Below are positions 26,664-35,200 of a stretch of 46,954 nt of DNA, piece by piece (the stretch's first letter is position 1; each line of letters opens with the position of its first letter). A program made the position numbers and the translations under genes. The notes beneath the pieces were generated by a model. The model was given only the letters and a program-made list of their open reading frames with translations. It was not told where the DNA came from and ran no database searches. The DNA comes from K189A clade bacterium (GTDB lineage Bacteria; Pseudomonadota; Gammaproteobacteria; Pseudomonadales; Azotimanducaceae): NCBI GenBank assembly GCA_009886205.1, contig QXZU01000119.1:1-46954 (forward strand), written 5' to 3'.

Positions 26664-27641
26664 TCAGACACTCAGCACAACTTTACCAACGGTGCCATTG
26701 CCAGCCATCAAGGTGTGAGCCGCTTGCATTTCTTGTATAGGAAATTGGGCGTCAATGATTGGGCGGATGTCACCCGTCGCTATTTTAGGCCAAACGTCTT
26801 TTAATAGCCCCTGCATAACAGCGGTTTTTTCTGCGATGGGTCGCGCGCGTAGCGTAGAGCCGATGACTCGGGTGCGCTTCATCATCAACATAGCTAGATT
26901 AATTTCTGACTGTATACCACTCATCAAACCGATGAGTACCAAGCGTCCGCCTAACCCTAATACCGTTAGATTGTCGCAGAGGTACTGAGCACCGACGGGA
27001 TCTAGGATCATATCCACACCACTTGGCCCAGCCCACTCTTGAGCCTTGGCTAAGAATGATCCGTCATGCCGGATAGAGCCACCTTCAGCACCGAGTGCCA
27101 CGCACTGAGCAAGTTTGTCCTCGCTGCCCACAGTGACGAAACTTGGGTTATTGGTGTGTTTAAGCATTTGGATTGCAGCAGTACCTACGCCACTGGCGCC
27201 GGCATGCAAAATAACGCGTTCGCCGTCTTGCAAAGCACCTTCCATGTACAGGTTCAAATATGCGGTGGCAAACACTTCTGGTAACGCGGTGGCTTCAACA
27301 AAGTTAAGACCGCTGGGAATAGGTAGCACCTGCCCTGCTGGCACTACTACTTGCTCGGCATATCCGCCGCCCGCTAACAGCGCACATACGCCATCACCTA
27401 ACTCAAAACCGTCAACGCCCGCTCCTAGCTCTACTACTTCACCAGCACATTCTAACCCCATGATCTCACTGGCACCTGGAGGAGGCGCGTAGCCGCCGGC
27501 CCTCTGCATTAGGTCTGCGCGATTAATTGCCGTGGCTTTTACCTGAATACGAATTTCGCCCGGTCCACATTCGGGGGCTGCGTAATCGGCCCAAACCAAC
27601 CCTTCACCGTCTACTTGTATCGCCTTCATATTATTCCCCAT
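26664..27641 (-). CDS. Quinone oxidoreductase, zinc-free MDR family (PIG3-like)
   Basis: 325 residues. MKAIQVDGEG, INRADLMQRAGGYAPPPGASEIMGLE and LHAGASGVGTAAIQMLK (NADPH-binding glycine motif) identify the PIG3/TP53I3-like NAD(P)H:quinone oxidoreductase branch of medium-chain dehydrogenases. The catalytic zinc ligands of alcohol dehydrogenases are missing. It reduces quinones by one electron in characterised homologues. Two starts are possible: ATG 27641 with AGAGGG seven bases upstream, and ATG 27629 with GGGGA. It is convergent with the GyrI-like gene and lies on the same strand as hisH-hisF. Confidence 0.88.
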   Translation of the reverse strand: MGNNMKAIQVDGEGLVWADYAAPECGPGEIRIQVKATAINRADLMQRAGGYAPPPGASEIMGLECAGEVVELGAGVDGFELGDGVCALLAGGGYAEQVVVPAGQVLPIPSGLNFVEATALPEVFATAYLNLYMEGALQDGERVILHAGASGVGTAAIQMLKHTNNPSFVTVGSEDKLAQCVALGAEGGSIRHDGSFLAKAQEWAGPSGVDMILDPVGAQYLCDNLTVLGLGGRLVLIGLMSGIQSEINLAMLMMKRTRVIGSTLRARPIAEKTAVMQGLLKDVWPKIATGDIRPIIDAQFPIQEMQAAHTLMAGNGTVGKVVLSV

Positions 27642-27717
27642 CAGGTAACCCTCTTTAAATTCTCAGCTTATTTGCCAGCCTGCTATAAACTTTCTGCAGC
27701 TTCACATGCACCCAGCA

Positions 27718-28497
27718 CTACCAAGACATACGTATTTTCAAACCTTGATCGTGTAGGTAGCCCTTAAGCTCGCTCACTTTGTAATCACCGTAGTGCACCA
27801 TAGACGCGACCAGCGCAGCATCTGCATGTCCTTTAGTTAACACTTCGTATAAATGTTCTGGCAAACCTGCGCCACCTGACGCAATAACGGGTATGCGCAC
27901 AGCCTGAGCGATCATTGAGGTTAGCTCAATTTCGTACCCGTCTTTAGTGCCGTCGGCATCAATAGAATTAATCACCAACTCGCCAGCACCGCGCTTCTCA
28001 CCGTCTAAGGCCCAAACAAGGGCATCTAACCCCATTGGTGAGCGGCCGCCGTTAATGACAATTTCGTAACCGCTGGGTATATCGCTAGATTTAGTGACTT
28101 TGCGGATATCCATAGACAACACAACATTTTGGTTACCAATGGCCGAGGCGCATTCGTCAATCAACTCGGGACGCTTTACCGCGGCTGAATTGACGTTGAT
28201 TTTTTCTGCACCTGCTAAACGTAAGTCGGTAGCGTCGCTGACGCTGCGAATACCGCCACCCACAGACAACGGAATAAATACTTGGCTTGCAACGGACTCA
28301 ACCACATCGAGCATGATATTGCGCTTATCGCTTGAGGCGGTGATGTCATAAAAAACTAACTCATCCAGCCCATCAATATAGTACTCATGGGCTTTCTCTA
28401 CTGGGTCACCAATATTCTGCGTGTTTACAAATTTAACACTCTTGGCTAGGTGCCCATCTCTTACATCCAAACAGGCGATAACACGTTTGCTTAACAT
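27718..28497 (-). CDS. hisF: Imidazole glycerol phosphate synthase cyclase subunit
   Basis: 259 residues from ATG 28497. CLDVRDG (catalytic Asp11), [37 protein letters not shown] (second catalytic Asp) and IASGGAG are the HisF half-barrel motifs. Together with HisH it turns PRFAR and ammonia into IGP and AICAR for histidine and purine metabolism. The start overlaps the hisH stop by seven bases, so the two subunits are translationally coupled. hisA and hisB, often adjacent, are not here. SVKFVN replaces the more usual KGVNFV. Confidence 0.92.
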   Translation of the reverse strand: MLSKRVIACLDVRDGHLAKSVKFVNTQNIGDPVEKAHEYYIDGLDELVFYDITASSDKRNIMLDVVESVASQVFIPLSVGGGIRSVSDATDLRLAGAEKINVNSAAVKRPELIDECASAIGNQNVVLSMDIRKVTKSSDIPSGYEIVINGGRSPMGLDALVWALDGEKRGAGELVINSIDADGTKDGYEIELTSMIAQAVRIPVIASGGAGLPEHLYEVLTKGHADAALVASMVHYGDYKVSELKGYLHDQGLKIRMSW

Positions 28498-29108
28498 TGA
28501 CCGTCCCACTGCGCAAAATTACTCAATAACCGTAGCCCAACTCGTCCACTCTTTTCCGGGTGAAACTGAGTGCCGATATAACTGTCTTTACCAATTGCGC
28601 TGGCAAAGTGGCCTTCATAATCTGTGGTGGCTAAAATGGCGGCGTTGTCTTTGGGGGTGGGAAAATAGCCGTGCACGAAGTAGAACTCGTCCCCCGCCTC
28701 TATGCCTTCAAGCACTGGGTGCGCCTGCTGCACGCAGACCTCGTTCCACCCCATGTGCGGGACCTTAAGATCTGGGCGATCCATACGAAAGCGCGTTACC
28801 TCGCCGGCAATAAGGCCAAGTGTTGGCGTATCGTTTTCTTCGGAATAATCCAAGGAGATCTGCATACCGAGGCAAATGCCCAACACCGGACAACCATTGC
28901 TGATCACCTCGCGCAGGGCTTCGTCTAAGCCGCGCGCTTTGACACTGGCCATGGCACTGCCTGCCGCCCCGACACCAGGGAAAATCACGCGCTTGGCATG
29001 TCGCAATTGATCTGGGTCTGCACAAAATTCTGCGTCCAAACCGACCTGCTGACAGGCTCTTTTGACGCTGGCCAAATTTCCCGCGTCATAGTCTACAATT
29101 AGTGTCAC
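28491..29108 (-). CDS. hisH: Imidazole glycerol phosphate synthase glutaminase subunit
   Basis: 205 residues from GTG 29108, whose [11 protein letters not shown] start matches HisH; an upstream TTG at 29141 adds 11 residues of no family resemblance. The class I glutamine amidotransferase triad is visible: Cys in GICLGMQ and His/Glu in [14 protein letters not shown] is the usual strand before it. It supplies ammonia to HisF, whose gene it overlaps. The gene is divergent from hemH with about 160 bp between, where no clear promoter was found. Confidence 0.92.
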   Translation of the reverse strand: MTLIVDYDAGNLASVKRACQQVGLDAEFCADPDQLRHAKRVIFPGVGAAGSAMASVKARGLDEALREVISNGCPVLGICLGMQISLDYSEENDTPTLGLIAGEVTRFRMDRPDLKVPHMGWNEVCVQQAHPVLEGIEAGDEFYFVHGYFPTPKDNAAILATTDYEGHFASAIGKDSYIGTQFHPEKSGRVGLRLLSNFAQWDGQC

Positions 29109-29269
29109 GATGCTCGCTTTGTTGTTCCTAGAAAGGGGCAAGATACTATCTCAATGCATGCAAATTCACTAGATATACACAGGGCCGATGCTAAAAAAGC
29201 ATCGTCAAATCGAGTACTCAACCACTCTTAAGCCATTAACCTATTAACCTAGTAAAGAAGAGTCCTTTC

Positions 29270-30301
29270 ATGCAAACAGCCCAGTCGACGAAGAACGGTT
29301 TTCTACTTATCAATTTGGGTACGCCCAGATCGCCGTCAGTAAAGGATGTGCGAGAGTATCTGGGTGAGTTTCTTATGGACCGTCACGTTTTGGACGTGCC
29401 ATGGTTTTTACGCAAAATTATTGTCAGTGGCTTTATTCTGCCCTTTAGACCCAAAGACAGCGCAGAAGCTTACGGCAAAATTTGGACAGATGCCGGTTCG
29501 CCATTGCTAGTCAAAAGCCAGACCCTTGCTGACAGCTTAGAGGCAGCTCTCGGAGAGCCTGTGGCGCTGAGTATGCGCTATGGCAGCCCAAGCATTCACG
29601 ACGGCATACAGGCACTGAAAGCGCGTGCTGTAGATAACGTTTGTATCATCCCCCTCTATCCGCAACATGCTGACTCAACCATCACCACTTCTATTGAAGC
29701 GGCTGTTGGCGCACTGCCAGAAGGCATGTCCTCCTTTGTGATGCCCCCTTTCTATAAAGAACCACAGCACGTTAAAGCGTGGGGCGAAGTTATTCGCGAG
29801 CACCTGCCTGAGCAGTGGGACCACTTGTTGTTTAGCTACCACGGCCTGCCCGAACGCCACCTAGAAACAGCAGACCCAACCAAAAAACATTGCTTGAATT
29901 GTGACGACTGCTGCAATGTGCCGTCCCCTGCTCATGAAACCTGTTATCGGCACCAGGTTTATGAGACCTCTAAGGAAATTGTGAAGTATCTGGGCCTAAG
30001 CGACGACCAATATGGCGTGAGCTTTCAGTCTCGATTGGGACGCCTGCCTTGGCTTACCCCCTATACCGACAAGGTACTGGAGGAGCTGCCAGGAAAAGGT
30101 ATCAAAAATGTGGCGGTGGTCTGCCCCGCTTTTGTAGTGGACAACTTGGAGACGCTTGAAGAAATGGGCATGCAGGGTCACGAAACCTTTATGGAGGCAG
30201 GCGGCGAAACTTTCACCTTAATTCCGTGCATTAACGACAGCCCTGTTTGGGTAGAGGGTCTCGCTGACCTATGCCGCAAGGAGAGCGAAGCTCACGCCTA
30301 G
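29270..30301 (+). CDS. hemH: Ferrochelatase
   Basis: 343 residues. GFLLINLGTPRSPSVKDVREYL, the SYHGLPERHL signature (catalytic His), the conserved FQSRLGRLPWLTPYT and CPAFVVDNLETLEE define HemH, which inserts Fe2+ into protoporphyrin IX at the membrane face. The segment after the signature is rich in cysteine (HCLNCDDCCNV...ETC), a region that in some bacterial ferrochelatases carries an iron-sulphur cluster; four or five Cys here could do the same. The gene stands alone, convergent with a LysR regulator. Confidence 0.95.
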   Translation: MQTAQSTKNGFLLINLGTPRSPSVKDVREYLGEFLMDRHVLDVPWFLRKIIVSGFILPFRPKDSAEAYGKIWTDAGSPLLVKSQTLADSLEAALGEPVALSMRYGSPSIHDGIQALKARAVDNVCIIPLYPQHADSTITTSIEAAVGALPEGMSSFVMPPFYKEPQHVKAWGEVIREHLPEQWDHLLFSYHGLPERHLETADPTKKHCLNCDDCCNVPSPAHETCYRHQVYETSKEIVKYLGLSDDQYGVSFQSRLGRLPWLTPYTDKVLEELPGKGIKNVAVVCPAFVVDNLETLEEMGMQGHETFMEAGGETFTLIPCINDSPVWVEGLADLCRKESEAHA

Positions 30302-30318
30302 TTTTAAGTATTGCCGCA

Positions 30319-30335
30319 GGCCCTAATTTAGGGCC
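30319..30335. terminator. GC-rich hairpin between hemH and the LysR gene
   Basis: GGCCCTA pairs perfectly with TAGGGCC around a 3-base loop, 18 bp after the hemH stop. The T tract is poor. It probably ends transcription from both sides. Confidence 0.45.
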
Positions 30336-30375
30336 GCAGCTGCTTCTTCGCACCCAGTTGCTGGCTCAGCGCTGG

Positions 30376-31239
30376 CTAATCGCCTTCTATCTCCCCCGCT
30401 AAACGCGAAACCTCATTGTAAAATGAACGCACCAGCTCTTGAGAAAACATAGACTTTCTTGCCACAAACCTGACCGGTCGGGTTAACCCAGATTTATCTA
30501 ACTCGAGGATTTGATCCATAGGCACTGCCAATGTGCGCGCGACGCCCACCGGCACCAGACCATGACCGAATCCAGCCAGCGCCATTTGCGCCACGGCAAA
30601 AAAGGACTCCAAAGACGCTACCCTATTGAGGTTCATGCGCTGCATATTTTCCTCAATAGACCCCCAAGCACCCGAGCGCGACTCAATGGTCATTACATCT
30701 AAGGGGTCACCGTTTTTGTACTTCAGCGCGCCAAGGCCAGAGGGAATGATAACCATGGGCTCTTGGCGAATAACCTCGGATACCAAGTCAGAGTCCGCGT
30801 CTGGGCTACCCGTACAAATACCCACCATATATTCACCCGAGCGCAAGCGATCAAGGACCACTGGTGAACGCTGAGCATGGAACTCAAACTCAACACTGGG
30901 CATTACATCGCGCACTTTAGAGAACAGATCGGAGCCCCAGCTGGCCAAAATAGCCTCAGAAACGCCGAGGATAATTTTACCTTTACGTAAGGCATTATCT
31001 TCCAAAAACACACTGCGAAGCTCTGACAAGAGCGGTGTCACGCGTTCAACCAAACGGGTTCCGTGATGGGTCAGTACTACGCGACGACCATGCCGCTCAA
31101 TCAACTCACGATCATAATAACGCTCCAGTGAGGCAATTCTTTTGCTCACCGCTGACTGGGAAATACGCAATGCAGTGCTGGCTTCCATCATGGTGCCGGC
31201 CTTGGACAGCGCGACTAATGTCTCTAGATTTTCTATCAT
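30376..31239 (-). CDS. LysR-family transcriptional regulator
   Basis: 287 residues. The N-terminal winged helix-turn-helix is typical: MIENLETLVALSKAGTMMEAS, then LRISQSAVSKRIASLER and the wing with HGRRVVLTHHG. From about residue 88 a periplasmic-binding-protein-like effector domain follows (GKIILGVSEAILASWGSDLF). It is divergent from the TSUP permease with 83 bp between the starts, the classic layout for a LysR regulator controlling its neighbour and itself. Effector unknown; an organosulphur or organic anion would fit the permease family (inference). Confidence 0.88.
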   Translation of the reverse strand: MIENLETLVALSKAGTMMEASTALRISQSAVSKRIASLERYYDRELIERHGRRVVLTHHGTRLVERVTPLLSELRSVFLEDNALRKGKIILGVSEAILASWGSDLFSKVRDVMPSVEFEFHAQRSPVVLDRLRSGEYMVGICTGSPDADSDLVSEVIRQEPMVIIPSGLGALKYKNGDPLDVMTIESRSGAWGSIEENMQRMNLNRVASLESFFAVAQMALAGFGHGLVPVGVARTLAVPMDQILELDKSGLTRPVRFVARKSMFSQELVRSFYNEVSRLAGEIEGD

Positions 31240-31322
31240 GGCTCATAATCTTGCGCGAGAAGACTTGATCATATTCTTATTCGTCGCTTTTTTCATGAAT
31301 CATATGAACTTATTGTCGCCCA

Positions 31323-32054
31323 ATGCTTTATATCGCAATCATCGTCACAGCCTTTCTCACCAGCGTGTTGTCTGGTTTAGTGGGTATGGCAGGCGGCGCG
31401 GTACTTATGGCGGTACTGATCACAATACTCCCCGTTTCAAGTGCCATGATATTGCACGGTGCAACCCAGGCCATGGCCAACGGCTCAAGAACCCTCCTGC
31501 TCAGAGAACATCTCATTTGGCGACTACTGCCCGGTTATGGCTTAGGGGCTGCTTGCGCCGTGGGCATCGCCACGTGGCTTGTACTCGTGCCTGACCCAGG
31601 CGTAGTGCTGATAGCCATTGGCGTCTTTCCTTGGGCGGCACAGTGGAGTAACAGACTAAAGGGCTTGGATATCACACAGCCACTGACCACAATTGCATGC
31701 GGCTTTATTGTGACCTTTGCGCAGCTAATTGCTGGCGCCGCTGGCCCTATCTTAGATGTGTTCTACCTCAACAGCGGATTGGGCAGACAAGCCATAGTTG
31801 CAAATAAGGCGCTCACCCAAACTGTCGGGCATTTACTGAGAATTTTGTACTACGGGGCGCTTATCTCACTGAGCAGCGAACTACCCGGCTGGATATTTGC
31901 GGCCTCACTGGGTGTGGCAATTCTGGGCACTCGCGTAGGGACAATGTTGCTGGCTAAGTGGAATGACGCAGATTTCACTAAACTCAGTCGCCGTATCATT
32001 TTGACCGTAGCAACAATTTGCATTTTTAGAGGGGTTTACGTTTTGACAAGCTGA
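31323..32054 (+). CDS. TSUP-family (TauE/SafE) permease
   Basis: 243 residues, almost entirely hydrophobic with about eight membrane segments. SGLVGMAGGAVLMAVL near the N-terminus and the internal second copy (QLIAGAAGPILDVFYL) are the two glycine-rich repeats of TauE/SafE. HGATQAMANGSRTLL is also typical. These permeases export sulphite, sulphoacetate or other small organic anions, and some import. The ATG start has no obvious Shine-Dalgarno site. It is likely controlled by the divergent LysR gene. The stop codon lies in the first unit of a 13-bp tandem repeat. Confidence 0.85.
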   Translation: MLYIAIIVTAFLTSVLSGLVGMAGGAVLMAVLITILPVSSAMILHGATQAMANGSRTLLLREHLIWRLLPGYGLGAACAVGIATWLVLVPDPGVVLIAIGVFPWAAQWSNRLKGLDITQPLTTIACGFIVTFAQLIAGAAGPILDVFYLNSGLGRQAIVANKALTQTVGHLLRILYYGALISLSSELPGWIFAASLGVAILGTRVGTMLLAKWNDADFTKLSRRIILTVATICIFRGVYVLTS

Positions 32055-32100
32055 CTTAGTTAGCTGATATAGTTAGCTGATTTAGCTACCTGATTTGGTT
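32049..32100 (+). repeat. Four degenerate 13-bp tandem repeats
   Basis: AGCTGACTTAGTT, AGCTGATATAGTT, AGCTGATTTAGCT and ACCTGATTTGGTT are consecutive, starting across the TSUP stop codon. Confidence 0.88.
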
Positions 32101-32176
32101 TGTTCACTCACCGTTGCGCTTACAAGCAGCTCTCAGGAGAGCCGCTTTCAATAGATAATTTTATTGAGTGTCGAGG

Positions 32177-32199
32177 GGCGTAACGTCAATGGTTACGCC
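32177..32199. terminator. Perfect 8-bp inverted repeat between TSUP and carboxylase genes
   Basis: GGCGTAAC, 7-base loop, GTTACGCC. It lies 33 bp beyond the carboxylase stop. No T tract is present, so terminator function is uncertain, but the position between convergent genes fits. Confidence 0.4.
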
Positions 32200-32218
32200 G
32201 CATTCATACTCTTCAACA

Positions 32219-32246
32219 GTGAAACCGAACCTTAGACCGGTTTCAC
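32219..32246 (-). repeat. Perfect 9-bp inverted repeat spanning the carboxylase stop codon
   Basis: GTGAAACCG and CGGTTTCAC are separated by 10 bases that contain the stop codon of the giant carboxylase. It could stabilise the mRNA end or act with the neighbouring dyad in termination. Confidence 0.6.
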
Positions 32247-35200
32247 TACGAAGAGCAGGTCCCCTACATTGACCTGCTGGCCATTACTGATATTCACCCG
32301 CGTCACCTGATAACTGCGGCTGGGGTCATACACCTCCCCGTCCAAGTTAAAGTCTTTCAGCGTCAATGGGTTGAATATCTTCATCGCTTCCAACTGACAG
32401 AGCGTTTCTGTCAAGCCAATCTTCTGCCCCACGGCCACATACTCTGGCTCTGAGGGAGATGGCGCGCTGTAGAAAATTGCCGTAGCGGGCGCAAGCACCT
32501 TCAACTCATCAGTGCCATCAATGCGCACCGCGTTGCTGTCAATGTTTTCACCCTTAGCACCGCTGTTAGACTCTATGTCGCTTATCAGCGCCTCGATATC
32601 AATACGCTGCAACATCTCTGGCAGATAATTGGTGTCGTATATACCCTTCCGGAAGGTTTCGTCAGCAAGGATCATGCGCAGCAGAGGAATGTTGGTGCAG
32701 ATACCGGTGATGACCACTCGGCTCAGATAGTCAATTAGCTTATCTGCCGCCGCATCTCTTGATTCAGCGTGAACCACCAGTTGCGCGACCATACTGTCAT
32801 AGTAAGGCGAAACAAACTTGCCCGGCCCTACTGTGGCAATGATTTCAACACCATCCTCTTCAGGGAATACACACTCGTCTATTTGCCCTGGGTGCGGTCT
32901 AAATACTACGTCACCGTTAGCTTGAACCACCAATCTTTCGGCAGTGACTCGCGCTTCAATTGAATAGCCATTGTCAGCAATTTTAAGGTCAGCGATGGAT
33001 TCGCCAGAAGCAATCCTAAACTGTTCCGCAACAATGTTTACACCGGAAGTCCACTCTGTGACCGGGTGCTCGACCTGCAAACGGGTATTCATTTCCATGA
33101 AATAAACAGCATTTGAGCGCAGGTCGTAAATAAATTCTACGGTGCCTGCACCCACGTACCCTACCTCATCAGCAATATCTGCCGTGGAACGTAAGACAGT
33201 GGCAAGCAAGTCTTCAGGCAGCATGGTGGAACCAGACTCCTCAATAACCTTTTGCTTGTCGCGCTGCACACTACAATCTCTAATACCCAACACGCGAGTA
33301 TTGCCATGGGTATCGCGCAACAATTGGGCCTCAATGTGTCGCAGTGAAGTAACGTATTTCTCTAAATACACATCGCCGTTACCAAAAGCGCTACGCGCCT
33401 CTAAACCCACACGATGAAACAGTTGCTCGAACTCTTGAGCACCTTCTACAACTTGAATACCTTTACCACCGCCACCGTGCACGGCTTTGATTAGAATCGG
33501 GTAACCTATATCCAGAGCAACCTCTGCCGCTCGTTCAACATTAGTCATGATGCCGTGGCTGCCGGGTACAACAGGGACCTTCAATCTCAATGCGGTGTTA
33601 ATAGCATTGGACTTATTACCCATAGTTTCCATGCTGGAAACTGGCGGCCCAATAAAGTTGATGCCTCTGCTTCGCACTAATTCAGCAAAACCTGAATTTT
33701 CAGAGAGGAATCCGATGCCCGGATGCAAACTGTCTACACCTTCATTTTCGGCAACGTTCAGAACACTCATAGCGTTCAGGTAACTTTCATCTGGAGTATT
33801 ACCGCCAATACATACAACGGTGTCTTGGGGGCGTAATTGGTCTACTGCCATGGACTCCATATCTGGGTCACTTTGCACCAACACAACGTCTACATTTTGC
33901 TGCTGCGCAATACGAATGAGTTTCGCAGCAGTACAACCTCGGGCATGAATCAATACTTTACGGGTTGGGCGAATCAATTCTTCGTCAGTAAAGACTGGCC
34001 TTTGTGCCACAACAATAGGACGCTGCTCTTCTAAGCCACCGGACAAAATCCCGGCAATAACGTCTTCTACAGAGTCCTTCGGATGAGGTATGTCCGCATC
34101 TACTTCAGCCAGATTGTCCTCTAACTCGGAATAAAATGGATGTTTAACCAAACCCTGCATAGAACCAGGAGTGGCGGACAGATAGTTGGAGAGGATGGAC
34201 TTCAAGGGCAAGTTTGAAGAAACAACAATTTGCCCAGCAAAAGGCATACTCGTACCTGAGAAATAGTAGGTCTGCACCAGTGGGTGCGTTACAAAACTTG
34301 CTTGCGCGCCACCTGTGCAATCGCCGTATCCAAAAATAATAACCGGCAGATCATGATCTCTGACAAATCGTGTAATTCGATCGTTTACCGCAGCCATTGA
34401 AAATAGCGCGCCCGCCCCTTCTTTGGTTTGCATACCTCCAGAGGATATAAAGCAAACCACTGGCAAGCTCTGTTCTGCACACTCTACCAATAAACGACAA
34501 ACCTTTTCCGCACTGGCCATATCAAAGGCGCCAGCTTGGAATTGCACATTGGAAATAACTACGCCAACACGTGGGTTAGCTATAGCGCCTTCGTTGGTTT
34601 CTTTTAACGTTCCAATACCGGTAACGACACCACAAGGCGGCAAATCGTTATTAAGAGCGCTCTCTATAGACAGTCTGAACCCGGGAAACGAACACGGATC
34701 AGAACTAAGCAAATCATCATAGCGGTTTTCCCATTGATCAAAATAGCGATCAATGATGTCTTGATAACCAAACTTATTGTTAGCTTTAACTTTACGTAAA
34801 ACGCCCTGCATTTGCAGGTCGTTATAAGCCATATCTAAGCGATTCCAAAAATCCTTACGCCGCCCAATATTGCGCGGCGTGATACGCCCTTGATAATTCT
34901 TTCCATCTCTTTCAGCAACAACATAAGAGTTAAACAACGTGCTAAAGAAATAAGTCACAATAACGAACAAGGCATCAGCCAGATGCGCAAAACTTAATTT
35001 CTTCCACTCTTCTACTGTGCGGAAAAACTCGCTACCTTTAGGCATCTTTAAAATGCGCTGATACCAATCAAATAGCTGATTTTTCAGAGCTGCCTGCTCG
35101 ACCGGATCACTCACAGAAATTTTGAGCATCAGACCCGCCGCAGACACAGCGCCGTCTATCAACTTCTCAGCACTTCCTAGTGACAACACTTGATCTGTTT

